The position numbers were made by a program, and so were the translations under genes. Below, piece after piece: positions 46,671 to 56,120 of a stretch of DNA of 64,000 nt; position 1 is the first letter of the stretch; every line of letters begins with the position of its first letter. The notes beneath the pieces were generated by a model. That model ran no database searches and was not told the DNA's origin. It was given only the letters and a program-made list of their open reading frames with translations. The DNA is from Oceanobacillus chungangensis (lineage in GTDB: Bacteria > Bacillota > Bacilli > Bacillales > Amphibacillaceae), in assembly GCF_003369565.1 (NCBI RefSeq), contig NZ_PIOD01000010.1, positions 41,243 to 105,242 of the forward strand, written 5' to 3'.

Positions 46671-48152
46671 ATGTCAAGTACAGTATTGGATAGTGGGTTG
46701 AAGTATAATCGATCAAAATTATGGCAAATCGCATTTTTTACATTGAATAACACCGCAACAAATATTTACTTATTTTTGATAGGCTTCTTATCTTATTATG
46801 CAGCTGGCATTGCTGGATTAGCAGTTGTATTAGTTAGTACGCTTTTGGGGGCTGCAAGGTTATTTGATGGGTTAATTGATCCGGCGATAGGTTATATTAT
46901 CGATAAGACAGAGACCAAATTCGGTAAATTTAGACCTATAATTATAAGTGGAAATATTATTACAGCTATTTCAATTTTAATGATTTTTGCAACACATTTA
47001 TTGCCAGATGGTTTTCGGTTAATATTTATTGTATTTGCATTAGTCGTTCATAAAATTGGCTATTCACTACAAACCTCTGCTACAAAAGCTGGACAAACGG
47101 TTTTAACAAATGATCCGAAACAGCGTCCGCTTTATATGGCATTTGATGGCGTATATAATATTTTCGTTTTCACTGTTGGTCAGTTTTATGTTGCGAATTA
47201 TTTGATAGGAAAATATGGCGACTTTACATTGGGTTTATTCATTGAATTGGTTGCTACCGTTATGATACTTTCAACAATATTCACTATCCTTGCTGTCATC
47301 GGCATATCAAGTAAAGATAGAAAAGAATTTTATGGGTTGGGCGAAGATACAGTTGAGACAAAATCTTTCCGCGATTATTGGAAAGTTATCAAGGGAAATC
47401 GTCAGCTGCAGTTGCTTACAATATCAGCTTCGATGGATAAATTAGGAAACTCTCTTGGCAGAGAGGCTGTAGTAACTGTTATGCTTTTCGGTATCCTGCT
47501 TGGCAACTATGGACTAAGTGGTACGATTGGGTTAATTACAGTTATACCTGGATTGCTTATCACCTTCTTTGTTACTTGGCTTGCAAGAAAAACCGGACTT
47601 AGAAAATCATATCTTACATCTGCATGGGTAGGCTTATTGTCATATTTAGCGTTTATTCCGTTATTCTTATTAATTAAGGACCCGACTGTTATCTCTCTTG
47701 AAAATATCGGCTTTGTAACCATCCTGTTTATTTTATTGCGTACTTTTGCACAAGGATTTGGTGGTGCACCGACAACGCTTGTAGTGCCAATGATTGCTGA
47801 TGTTTCAGATTATGAAACTGCTAAATCAGGACGTTATGTTGCTGGTATGTTTGGGACAATCTTCTCCTTTATTGATCAACTAGTGACATCACTTGCACCA
47901 ATTATTGTCGGTTTCGTTGTAGCGGCAGTAGGATTCGGCGATGCCTTCCCGACTGTAACAGATACGTTAACAACTCCATTATTTGCCGCAACACTCATTC
48001 TGGCATTTGGAATACCTGCATTGTGTTTATTGATTTCTGCAATCACAATGCACTTCTATAAGCTTGATAGAAAAACTATGGAAGATGTTCAGGATAAAAT
48101 TGCGGAAGCGAGAAGAAAAAAGTCTATATTCTCTGACGAAAATGCTATATAA
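46671..48152 (+). CDS. GPH family glycoside/hexuronide:cation symporter B
   Basis: 493 residues, about 12 membrane segments. GLIDPAIGYIIDKTETKFGKFRP is the conserved cytoplasmic loop of the family. Only distantly related to symporters A and C, so it may carry a different substrate such as a glucuronide or disaccharide. RBS ggagggggat. It ends with a highly charged tail. Terminator downstream. Confidence 0.9.
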   Translation: MSSTVLDSGLKYNRSKLWQIAFFTLNNTATNIYLFLIGFLSYYAAGIAGLAVVLVSTLLGAARLFDGLIDPAIGYIIDKTETKFGKFRPIIISGNIITAISILMIFATHLLPDGFRLIFIVFALVVHKIGYSLQTSATKAGQTVLTNDPKQRPLYMAFDGVYNIFVFTVGQFYVANYLIGKYGDFTLGLFIELVATVMILSTIFTILAVIGISSKDRKEFYGLGEDTVETKSFRDYWKVIKGNRQLQLLTISASMDKLGNSLGREAVVTVMLFGILLGNYGLSGTIGLITVIPGLLITFFVTWLARKTGLRKSYLTSAWVGLLSYLAFIPLFLLIKDPTVISLENIGFVTILFILLRTFAQGFGGAPTTLVVPMIADVSDYETAKSGRYVAGMFGTIFSFIDQLVTSLAPIIVGFVVAAVGFGDAFPTVTDTLTTPLFAATLILAFGIPALCLLISAITMHFYKLDRKTMEDVQDKIAEARRKKSIFSDENAI

Positions 48153-48165
48153 TAAATATAGTAAG

Positions 48166-48204
48166 GGCTATACCGGTTGATTTCATTCGGTATAGTTCTT
48201 TTTA
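48166..48204 (+). terminator. Terminator after GPH symporter B
   Basis: Stem GGCTATACCG/CGGTATAGTT with a 12-nt loop, then a CTTTTT run. Confidence 0.8.
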
Positions 48205-48310
48205 TTATTTGGGCTGTGTCTAACTTTGTTTTTTAGAAATAAAGGAGCATTTTCCAATGTAAAGTCGAAAACGCTCTTATATAGCCGAATGCAGTATCAA
48301 TTAGCCTTTT

Positions 48311-49285
48311 TTATTTAAAAAATTGTGCTATCGCTCTTGGAATTAAGAGAAGCAGTTCACCAATCGTCAATGCGTTATCCACTTTATCGATTTTTTCATC
48401 AATTGCATCCCTATGTACCGAGACATTTGAAATCGTATCTCCTTGAATAGGCTCCACACCATCTTTGAATCTAATACGAAGTGATTTTCCACTTTCAAAA
48501 TCGGAAGAATCCATCACCTGAAAATGCAAATGGGGCTCGGAAGAGTTTCCAGAATTACCACACTTACCAATGCACTGGCCCTGCTTAACGAGATCACCTG
48601 CTTGAACTTGGATTGAGTTCTTTTTTAAATGTGCTAATAAACTATATTCTTTCTTTGAATGTTCAATTATGACATAGTTTCCACCTGGGTTTTCTGCGTC
48701 CATTTCCCCAGGGATATTATCTTTAAATCCATCGATAATTTTAATAACCTTTCCATCTGCTGGGGCTATAATTTCCTCATTAAATGCATAGAAGTTTTCA
48801 TTTAGAATTTTTGTATTTCGGTAAGATAAACCTTCATTTTCTTTTACTAAATCATATGCATATCGCTGGCTTTCGTATATATAATGATAATTGATTAATT
48901 CATTTGCTCCGCCCCAAAAGACAAACCATTCACCTTTTATTGGCATATAATAAGTATTTTTAGTGTATCGCTTGTCACTTTCTGGATATGTAATAAATGG
49001 CTTTAAATACAGACGCTGTATTTGTTGATGCTTATCGAAGGAGATGGCAATTGCCTTTTCTTTTCGATTATCTAACCAAATATAGTGATTTAGTTCTTGT
49101 AAACGTGATTTGTATTCTAATTGATAGTGTTTAACACCTGTATTAAATGGGGCTGCTAACGCAATAAATTGTTCTATAGATATTTGCTGTTGAAAGTCTT
49201 TAGATGTACAATGATAAAGTTTTTCGAAATCTTCGTTTTGAAATATGCTCCCAAAATCTTCAGGGTTAATAGATCTTAAAGTCAA
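48311..49285 (-). CDS. M23 family metallopeptidase domain protein
   Basis: 324 residues. N-terminal region (about 1-120) resembles an NTF2-like/DUF3887 domain. The M23 (lysostaphin-like) domain lies at about 125-280: INYHY...QRYAYDL supplies the first zinc ligands (His, Asp), and HLHFQV the HxH motif. A C-terminal hydrophobic tail (IGELLLLIPRAIAQFF) could attach to the membrane. No signal peptide is seen, so a cell-wall role is unclear; cytoplasmic M23-like proteins exist. A TTG start at 49285 follows aggaggt. Confidence 0.85.
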   Translation of the reverse strand: MTLRSINPEDFGSIFQNEDFEKLYHCTSKDFQQQISIEQFIALAAPFNTGVKHYQLEYKSRLQELNHYIWLDNRKEKAIAISFDKHQQIQRLYLKPFITYPESDKRYTKNTYYMPIKGEWFVFWGGANELINYHYIYESQRYAYDLVKENEGLSYRNTKILNENFYAFNEEIIAPADGKVIKIIDGFKDNIPGEMDAENPGGNYVIIEHSKKEYSLLAHLKKNSIQVQAGDLVKQGQCIGKCGNSGNSSEPHLHFQVMDSSDFESGKSLRIRFKDGVEPIQGDTISNVSVHRDAIDEKIDKVDNALTIGELLLLIPRAIAQFFK

Positions 49286-49508
49286 TAATAAAACCTCCTA
49301 AGTTTTTCAGTGAAACAATAATTATACTTTAATACGAAATAAGGCTTTGAAAGTTTCGGTAATTAGTTTTATTTATCTATGGGAATTTGTTTTTATTTCA
49401 TTAGTGTAGTGTTTTAAAAATAGAGGTGTAACGATCAATTCAAAAATTATGTATATAAATAACAGAACATTTCATTTAATTTTAACAGTAAGAATTAAAA
49501 CAATGCTG

Positions 49509-49570
49509 TTGAAAAGAAAAGCGCTTCCTTGTATCATAATAGTATGAATTTAGTTTGTTTAGTAAACAAA
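49509..49570 (+). promoter_or_regulatory. Promoter and ROK operator of gntP
   Basis: TTGAAA (49509-49514) and TATCAT (49532-49537), 17 bp apart, with AAGCGCTTCC (49519-49528) in the spacer as a cre-like half site. A perfect palindrome TTTGTTTA-G-TAAACAAA lies at 49554-49570, extended on the left by TTTAG. A further cre-like motif ACGAAAGCGCTATC is at about 49628-49641. Confidence 0.75.
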
Positions 49571-49731
49571 TCAAAATATCCAGAGCGATTAACAGGGAAA
49601 AGTATGATTTGGTCACGATGAATTTAACGAAAGCGCTATCGCAAATCATGTAATCGCATACTAGAATGTATACTAATTTTTTGAACTTTTTAGGAGAGCG
49701 GTAACATGCTAATGAATTAGGAGGAATGAAC

Positions 49732-51069
49732 ATGGAGTGGATTATTGATAATATGCCGATTATTTCGGTAGTCATTGGGGTAGCACTGCTTCTATACTTA
49801 AATATGCGATTGAAGCTTAATAGTTTTATCGCTTTATTAATTTCTGCGATATTTGTGGGGATTTTAAATGGAATGCAGTTAACCGAAGTTTTGGAAACGA
49901 TTAAATCTGGATTCGGAAGCACGCTCGGAAGTTTGGCACTGATTATTGGATTTGGCGCAATTCTAGGTAAGTTAATGGTCGATTCTGGAGCTGCACAGCG
50001 AATTGCATCAACGCTCCTAGAGAAATTTGGAGTGAAGAAAGTAGAATGGGCATTAATTATTATTGGCGCTGTATTTGGGATATCTGTCTTTTATGAAGTT
50101 GCCTTTATGATTCTAGCTCCACTCGTAATCAGTATTGCGATTGAAGCGAAAGTGCCATATTTACGTCTTGGAATTACAATGGTTGCTGCGACAACGCTAG
50201 CACATAGTATCTTCCCGCCACAAGCAGGTCCAACTGCACTTGTTGCAGCATATGGCGCAGATATGGGAATGGTATATATTTTTGGTATTATTGTATTTAT
50301 TCCCGCAGTCATTGCAGCTGGAATTATATTACCAAGGCTATTAAGGAACTTGGATCATCCTGTTCCAGAGTTAATGGAAAAACCAAAAGAATTCACAGAT
50401 GAGGAGATGCCTCGATTTGGGATTAGCTTATTAATTCCATTGATTCCAGCAATTATGATTACTGCAGCAACCATTATGAATTTATTCATTGATGAAGGTA
50501 CAAGCCTTCATGAAATTGTAAACTTCCTTGGAAGTGCTGAAGTTAGTCTATTACTAGCAGTATTAATAGGGATTTATGTATTTGGACTCCGGACTGGTCG
50601 TAATATTTCTCAAGTAATGGATACTTTTGGGGATGCTTTAAAGGGGATCGCGTTAATTATTTTCATTGTCGGTTCTGGCGGTGCGTTTAAAGAAGTAATT
50701 CTTGAAGCGGGTGTTGGTGATTACATTGCGAACATGATGCAAAATACAAGTGTTTCGCCATTAATTATGGCTTGGTTCATTACTGCATTGATCCGAATTG
50801 CAACGGGTCAAGGGGTTGTATCTGCTATAACAGCGGCAGGGATTGTCGGACCGCTAATTGATACATTCGATGTAAGCCCTGTCTTAATGGTGCTTGCTAC
50901 AGCGGTTGGTAGTAATACAATCACACATGTAAATGATGCATCGTTCTGGTTGTTTAAGGAATACTTTGGTTTAACGATTAAGGATACGTTTAAAACTTGG
51001 GGACTTCTCCTTTTAACGACTTCTGTAGTTGGACTTGGTGTTGTCTTGACCCTCGATTTATTTATATAA
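49732..51069 (+). CDS. gntP: GntP family gluconate permease
   Basis: Gluconate:H+ symporter in the cytoplasmic membrane. 445 residues with about 12-14 segments. Family marks: GFGSTLGSLALIIGFGAILGKLMVDSGAA, HSIFPPQAGPTA, and TAVGSNTITHVNDASFWLFKEYFGL near the C-terminus. ATG 49732 has good spacing from aggagg; ATG 49726 abuts it. It would supply substrate to GntK (39231). Related GntP permeases carry other sugar acids, so gluconate is probable but not certain. Confidence 0.92.
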   Translation: MEWIIDNMPIISVVIGVALLLYLNMRLKLNSFIALLISAIFVGILNGMQLTEVLETIKSGFGSTLGSLALIIGFGAILGKLMVDSGAAQRIASTLLEKFGVKKVEWALIIIGAVFGISVFYEVAFMILAPLVISIAIEAKVPYLRLGITMVAATTLAHSIFPPQAGPTALVAAYGADMGMVYIFGIIVFIPAVIAAGIILPRLLRNLDHPVPELMEKPKEFTDEEMPRFGISLLIPLIPAIMITAATIMNLFIDEGTSLHEIVNFLGSAEVSLLLAVLIGIYVFGLRTGRNISQVMDTFGDALKGIALIIFIVGSGGAFKEVILEAGVGDYIANMMQNTSVSPLIMAWFITALIRIATGQGVVSAITAAGIVGPLIDTFDVSPVLMVLATAVGSNTITHVNDASFWLFKEYFGLTIKDTFKTWGLLLLTTSVVGLGVVLTLDLFI

Positions 51070-51097
51070 ACTAGCTACTATATAGCCTTAAGTGTAA

Positions 51098-51133
51098 ACG
51101 GAGTATATATCATTTGTATATGCTCTGTTTTTT
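51098..51133 (+). terminator. Terminator after gntP
   Basis: Stem ACGGAGTATATA/TATATGCTCTGT (with G-U pairs) followed by TTTTT. Confidence 0.78.
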
Positions 51134-51193
51134 GATTTAGTAGAATGATAGAAAGGGTTATGTAAAAAAATTTATATTACTTCAAGAAAACGC

Positions 51194-51257
51194 TTGCTTT
51201 ATTAATCGCTTTCAAATATTATAAAGATAAAGTTAATTTGTTCAGCCAACAAATTAA
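51194..51257 (+). promoter_or_regulatory. Promoter and ROK operator upstream of GPH symporter C
   Basis: TTGCTT (51194-51199) and TATTAT (51217-51222), 17 bp apart; ATCGCTTTCA (51205-51214) in the spacer is cre-like. Palindrome TTAATTTGTT-CAGCC-AACAAATTAA (51233-51257), the 10-5-10 form, which resembles the classical XylR operator closely. Confidence 0.75.
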
Positions 51258-51522
51258 TTGAATTTGTTAGATAACTTTCTAGTAAAAAGAGATCAAATAG
51301 GGGGATTGGCGGTAATCGAATGATATTCACCTTCGTTCGCTTGTGAATGCGCTATCAAAATATAGATACTACGATTTATTATCGTAAATGAAGAATATAT
51401 TGTTAAGAAATAAGGAACATTCATATTATGTGATGAAGCTGAATATAAATGACTGGCAACATATGTAGGACAGTATAAAATAAGCAATTTATTAAGAAAT
51501 AAAATGAATACGATATCAATAT
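51258..51522. other. Long leader upstream of GPH symporter C
   Basis: About 265 bp with no convincing gene between two operators. TATAAA at 51475-51480 could be a second -10 box, but no -35 fits well. Confidence 0.4.
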
Positions 51523-51547
51523 TTAGTTTATTGGGAAAACAAACTAA
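51523..51547 (+). promoter_or_regulatory. Second ROK operator, proximal to GPH symporter C
   Basis: TTAGTTTATT-GGGAA-AACAAACTAA, a 10-5-10 palindrome with one mismatch, 38 bp before the start codon. Paired with the site at 51233-51257 it could allow looping or a roadblock. Confidence 0.65.
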
Positions 51548-51584
51548 TGGTTAGTCATCATGAAAATGTTGGAGGGGAACAGAA

Positions 51585-52970
51585 ATGGCAATGGATAAAA
51601 CACGCCCATTTGGTATGAGGGATAAGCTCGGTTATATGTTTGGTGATTTTGGTAACGATTTCTTCTTTATTCTAGTAAGTTCATTCTTAATGGTTTACTA
51701 TACAGATGTTTTTGGAATTAATGCTGCTATTGTTGGGGGTCTATTTACAGTTGCGCGATTATGGGATGCGGTTGCCGATGTTACTTGGGGGCGATTTATT
51801 GATACGAGAAAGGCTGGAAAGAATGGGAAATTTAGACCATGGATTTTCAGAATGTCATTCCCACTTGTTATTTCTGGAGTGTTAATGTTTGTTCATATTC
51901 CAGGTATGTCAGACGGATTTTATTTGGCGTATGCGTTCGTGTCTTATATTCTTTGGGGAACACTGTATTCAACAGTAAATATCCCCTATGGTTCGATGGC
52001 GTCTGTGATTACTAGCAGCCCTGTGGAACGTACATCTTTATCGAGTTATCGTGGACTTGGTGCTGCCTTAGCAGGTATCATCGTAAATGCAGTAACACCA
52101 TTGATTGTATTTGTCGATAATCAGGCAGTTGGAAGTCGTTTTCTACTAGCTGCTATTATCTTCGGGGTTCTGTCTATTGCCTGTTATATGGCATGTGTTA
52201 CGATGTCAACTGAACGAGTCGTTGCCCCAGAAAATAACAAAGAATCAAAAGGTATGGGGAAAACAGTGAAAGGTCTTGTGAAGAACAGACCGTTAATTGC
52301 TCTCCTACTGTCATCCTTAACTTTTATGGTTGGGTTAATGCTGATCGGTACTGTTAATGTATTTCTATTTAAGGATTATTTCAGTAATACAGCAGCCCTG
52401 AGTATTGTGGGTGTGCTACAATCAGCGGTAACATTTATTGCGATGCCACTAGTAAAACCATTAGTATCTAAGTTTGGAAAGAAGGAGTTGGCATCTACTG
52501 GAATATTGTTATCGGCAGCGATTTACTTATTACTATACTTCCTGCCTAACATAACAGTTATTCCGTTTATTGTCCTGATGGCATTTGCGATGTTCTTCTA
52601 TACATTCTTTAACTTAGTCGTTTGGGCATTTGTAACTGATGTTATTGATTACCATGAATATTTAACAGGGTTACGTGAAGATGGTACGGTTTATTCGATT
52701 TATTCCTTTTCTCGAAAAGTCGGACAAGCAATTGCTGGTGGTATAGGTGGTGTGGCGTTAACAGCTGTTGGATATAATGAAACTGCGAAACTGCAAGCAG
52801 GAGAAACCCTTGATGGAATTTATATGTTATCAACGTTAGTTCCAGGGCTAATTCTTCTCGCGGTGTTCTTAGTACTTACTTTCCTATATCCATTATCGAA
52901 AAATCGCACAAACCAGCTTGCAGCAGACTTAGCTGAGAAGAGACAAGCGAAGATTGATGCAGAGAAATAA
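51585..52970 (+). CDS. GPH family glycoside/hexuronide:cation symporter C
   Basis: 461 residues, about 12 membrane segments. Highly similar to symporter A along its whole length (same MRDKLGY.FGDFGNDFFF start and ITGLREDGTVYSIYSF-type region near residue 360), so the pair arose by duplication. The two differ mostly in the loop near 195-225 and at the C-terminus. RBS ttggagggg. Its own double operator suggests separate control. Confidence 0.92.
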   Translation: MAMDKTRPFGMRDKLGYMFGDFGNDFFFILVSSFLMVYYTDVFGINAAIVGGLFTVARLWDAVADVTWGRFIDTRKAGKNGKFRPWIFRMSFPLVISGVLMFVHIPGMSDGFYLAYAFVSYILWGTLYSTVNIPYGSMASVITSSPVERTSLSSYRGLGAALAGIIVNAVTPLIVFVDNQAVGSRFLLAAIIFGVLSIACYMACVTMSTERVVAPENNKESKGMGKTVKGLVKNRPLIALLLSSLTFMVGLMLIGTVNVFLFKDYFSNTAALSIVGVLQSAVTFIAMPLVKPLVSKFGKKELASTGILLSAAIYLLLYFLPNITVIPFIVLMAFAMFFYTFFNLVVWAFVTDVIDYHEYLTGLREDGTVYSIYSFSRKVGQAIAGGIGGVALTAVGYNETAKLQAGETLDGIYMLSTLVPGLILLAVFLVLTFLYPLSKNRTNQLAADLAEKRQAKIDAEK

Positions 52971-53040
52971 TCAGTGATTGGCAATGGATTCTAGTTTTAT
53001 ATCTATCTACCGAATTCGGATCATGAAGTGATTCGTTATC

Positions 53041-53085
53041 AGGACGATTATTATTCAAGTTGGATAATAATCGTCCTCTTTATTT
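53041..53085 (+). terminator. Terminator after GPH symporter C
   Basis: Stem AGGACGATTATTATTC/GGATAATAATCGTCCT (near perfect) followed by CTTTATTT. Confidence 0.88.
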
Positions 53086-53204
53086 AGATATCATTCGGGG
53101 AGTGACAGGCACTTGAAAATTATTCACAAGTTTCATAGAATTTTATCGAATCATACTGTAAAATGAAAGTAACAACAACTGGAAAGAGAAAAGGAATGTA
53201 GCGG

Positions 53205-53879
53205 ATGACTTATCGTGTTAATTTATTTAAGTTTTTTTTCTCCATGGATGATCATTTATTTCGTATTCAGAAGGCGGAGAAGATTAACAACCTATGGAAA
53301 GTTAGTGGATTACTCTTACTCTGTAGTGTGATTATTTATGCTTGGATGGCATATTTAGGAATTGGTACGAATTTAATTTCAGCGAATGCTGTAAATTTAA
53401 CAGAGGCACAATATGAATCTAGTAAATTCTGGTTCATAATCGGTCGGGCGGCATATGGATTACTATTTTCTGTTATCATTTTATTTTTGCCAAGCTTGCT
53501 TTTTTATTTATTAACAGATATTCCGTATCAAAAGCTCATGATAATGCAACAGATGGTGTTAGCAATCATGCTAGTAGAACGAGTAATATGGATTCCACTC
53601 GCAACATTGATTGGACTAGATTGGTATGTATCACCACTATCGTTTGGAATAATTGCATCCTATCTGACGGAAACACCATGGGTTATTTACTTTTTTGGGG
53701 CAATTTCATTATTTCAGTTCAGTATTATATGGTTGCAGGTAAAATATTTAGGGAAACTGTCAGTAACTAGAAAATCGCTGATATGGTTAACTGTCATTTT
53801 ATTGCATTTAGTCAGCTGGTGTCTTGCTGCGGCTATTGCCTTTACTGATTCTTATATGATAAGTGGGTGGTTTAATTGA
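53205..53879 (+). CDS. Integral membrane protein, Yip1-like (uncertain)
   Basis: 224 residues with about five membrane segments and a short cytoplasmic N-terminus. The layout resembles Yip1-domain membrane proteins, but the assignment is weak. Its TGA shares a base with the ATG of the HlyD-like gene, so they form a two-gene unit and probably a membrane complex. RBS aaaaggaatg is moderate. Confidence 0.65.
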   Translation: MTYRVNLFKFFFSMDDHLFRIQKAEKINNLWKVSGLLLLCSVIIYAWMAYLGIGTNLISANAVNLTEAQYESSKFWFIIGRAAYGLLFSVIILFLPSLLFYLLTDIPYQKLMIMQQMVLAIMLVERVIWIPLATLIGLDWYVSPLSFGIIASYLTETPWVIYFFGAISLFQFSIIWLQVKYLGKLSVTRKSLIWLTVILLHLVSWCLAAAIAFTDSYMISGWFN

Positions 53880-55099
53880 TGCGAAAAAGAGCGATGCAAC
53901 TACTCATCGTATTATTTATTGGCGCTAATTTTCTACTTGTTTATTTGGATAAAGAAGGGAAAGTCGAGCGGACGGCGTATATCAATGAATGGAGCGAGAG
54001 CTTTGATGCAGATTTAGCCGATAAGCTTTACACTCCAGGGGTTCTAGCGTCTGCTAGTGAAGAGCAGCTTTACTTCGACAAAAACTTAGGAAGTTTCAAA
54101 GATTTCTTAATTGGCGAAGGAGAAACTGTTTCAGCGGGAACGCCATTATATACATACGAGGTTCATAATTATTATGAATCAGAAGCTGATTTATTGAACG
54201 AGCAGGATAAACTAGAAGAAGAGGCAGCAGCAATCGAACTGGCAATTACGGAAATGGAGCGTTATCGGATTCCGATTAGTACGACAAGAGTACCAAATTC
54301 TTTTACACTGACAGAGGAAGAGTTAGAAATTGAATTTCCGGAAAGCACTGTCGATGCGACGTTATTGAAGGAACAATTCATTGTCGAAAAGGAAAAAGAA
54401 TTAGCACAGAAAAATGCCGAATTGACAAGCATTGAGAATCAGTTAACAGAACTGCAGACTACGGGCGATACGATTACGGTTGAAAGCCCATTTGAAGGAA
54501 GAATTAAGTCGATTGCGACCACCCTTGAGGATCCAATCATTACGATTGAAAGTGCCGATTTACATGCGGTGGGTGAACTGACAGAAAATGAACGCGTGAG
54601 AATCGAACAAGGCTTACCAGTCGAAATAATGCTAAATGAAAAGGAAGCTGCATTGACTGGTATCGTTGAAACCGTAAGCGAATCTCCTAAAAAGTTAAAA
54701 ATTGAAGGAGAAAGTATATACCCATTTGACATTACTCTTGATGAAGCTGCAGAGGTTGAGGGGTTGCTTCCTGGTTATCATGCTGATTTAGCGATTATAA
54801 TTGAAGAAGCTTTAGGAGCAACAACGCTTTTCCAGAATGTGATTTTTACAGATTCTGTTTGGAAAATGGCAGAAGGCGGCCGACTGGTGAAACAACCGGT
54901 TGAAACGGGTATTCATATGGATGATATGGTAGAAATCACTTCAGGTATTAGTACTGGTGAATGGATTGCAGAAGAACCGACGAGACAATTTCGTGAAGAT
55001 GCAACATTTATCACTCCGTTAAAAACATCACCAATCACGAAAGAATCACTAAAAGTGGATTGGGCGAGAGGTTTAATCACAGGAATATTATCGAGATAA
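53879..55099 (+). CDS. HlyD/MFP-type efflux adaptor-like protein
   Basis: 406 residues. One N-terminal membrane anchor (about 4-20), then a split barrel-sandwich domain (GEGETVSAGTPLYTYE near 80-95 and VESPFEGRIKSIAT near 200), enclosing a long coiled coil (about 100-185), and a beta-barrel/membrane-proximal region. This is the layout of periplasmic-adaptor-like proteins that work with ABC or other exporters. The partner in this pair is the polytopic protein encoded just upstream; no ATPase gene is adjacent. Confidence 0.78.
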   Translation: MRKRAMQLLIVLFIGANFLLVYLDKEGKVERTAYINEWSESFDADLADKLYTPGVLASASEEQLYFDKNLGSFKDFLIGEGETVSAGTPLYTYEVHNYYESEADLLNEQDKLEEEAAAIELAITEMERYRIPISTTRVPNSFTLTEEELEIEFPESTVDATLLKEQFIVEKEKELAQKNAELTSIENQLTELQTTGDTITVESPFEGRIKSIATTLEDPIITIESADLHAVGELTENERVRIEQGLPVEIMLNEKEAALTGIVETVSESPKKLKIEGESIYPFDITLDEAAEVEGLLPGYHADLAIIIEEALGATTLFQNVIFTDSVWKMAEGGRLVKQPVETGIHMDDMVEITSGISTGEWIAEEPTRQFREDATFITPLKTSPITKESLKVDWARGLITGILSR

Positions 55100-55114
55100 T
55101 AATGGAGGAGTTGG

Positions 55115-55969
55115 CTAGCGTGCCGACTCCTCTTTATATATTACATGATCTTCTGCAATTTGCCTTTGATGGTATAAAACATTCAATGAAGCTCCGATCA
55201 TCAAAACAATCCCTGTTAGGAAGAACCAGATCATTAAAACGATAATCCCACCAATACTTCCATAAGTAGCAGAATAGTTTCCGAAATTACTAACATAAAA
55301 GGAAAATCCGATGGTTAATATTTGCCAAAGAATACTAGCAGACACCGCTCCAGGTATAATATGTTTGAACGGCATTTTCTTGTTTGGCGCAAAGCGATAA
55401 AGACAAAGTAAGAAAGCAGATAATACGACAATACTAATTACCCACCTACCGATCTGCAGTAATAATGTCATCTCGTTCGTGATTCCTAAATAGGAACTGA
55501 GGAACTCTACAATAATGTTTCCGAAAACGGGCAATAGAATTGCAACAATGAGTGCGAGTATCATTCCTAGCGTTAAACCAAAGGCAATGAGTCTTACAAT
55601 GATAAAGGAACGGGTTTCCTCGACCTCATATGCTTCATTCGATGATTTAATAAAAGCATTGACACCGTTCGATGCAGACCAAATTGCCCCAATTATTCCG
55701 ACTGTCAAGAGCCCGCCACGTGGTGTTTCAATAAAGCTGACAATATTCTCTTCAAACATCGATGCAAACTCACCGGGTACGAAGGATTGAATAAACTGTA
55801 TTACCTCACCCGCATCGATATTAAAATAAGGAATAATGGCAAAACAAACGATAAGTAATGGAAAAACAGCCAGTAGATAATAATAAGCCTGTGCTGCAGC
55901 AAGGAGCGTGATATTGTCCTCTTTAAACTCCCTCATCAAACCAGTAGCATAGTATCTCAATGTTGACAT
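55115..55969 (-). CDS. YihY/BrkB family membrane protein
   Basis: 284 residues with six membrane segments; formerly called ribonuclease BN, now regarded as a membrane protein of unknown function. Family marks: LAAAQAYYYLLAVFPLL near the N-terminus and YGSIGGIIVLMIWFFLTGIVLMIGASLN near the C-terminus. ATG 55969 has proper spacing from GGGGGA; ATG 55975 almost touches it. It converges on the HlyD-like gene. Confidence 0.9.
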   Translation of the reverse strand: MSTLRYYATGLMREFKEDNITLLAAAQAYYYLLAVFPLLIVCFAIIPYFNIDAGEVIQFIQSFVPGEFASMFEENIVSFIETPRGGLLTVGIIGAIWSASNGVNAFIKSSNEAYEVEETRSFIIVRLIAFGLTLGMILALIVAILLPVFGNIIVEFLSSYLGITNEMTLLLQIGRWVISIVVLSAFLLCLYRFAPNKKMPFKHIIPGAVSASILWQILTIGFSFYVSNFGNYSATYGSIGGIIVLMIWFFLTGIVLMIGASLNVLYHQRQIAEDHVIYKEESAR

Positions 55970-56052
55970 CTTCATTCCCCCAAAGTAATTTGCTATCCCT
56001 ATACCCGTAAACCACTTTGTTCAATCTTTCTCTCGAATAAAAACACGTTAAC

Positions 56053-56081
56053 GTTTTATTTATGGGGACAAGTGGTATAAT
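56053..56081 (+). promoter_or_regulatory. Sigma-A promoter of the DUF948 operon
   Basis: Extended -10 TGGTATAAT (TATAAT at 56076-56081) with a weak -35 GTTTTA (56053-56058) at 17 bp. It drives the three genes that start at 56121. Confidence 0.6.
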
Positions 56082-56120
56082 ATCTCTATAAGAGCGTGTT
56101 CATAAGGGAGGTATCTACAT

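Noticed and set aside
51293..51487. Minus-strand frame in the leader of symporter C
   Set aside because: No RBS, composition typical of AT-rich non-coding sequence, antisense to a promoter-operator region.
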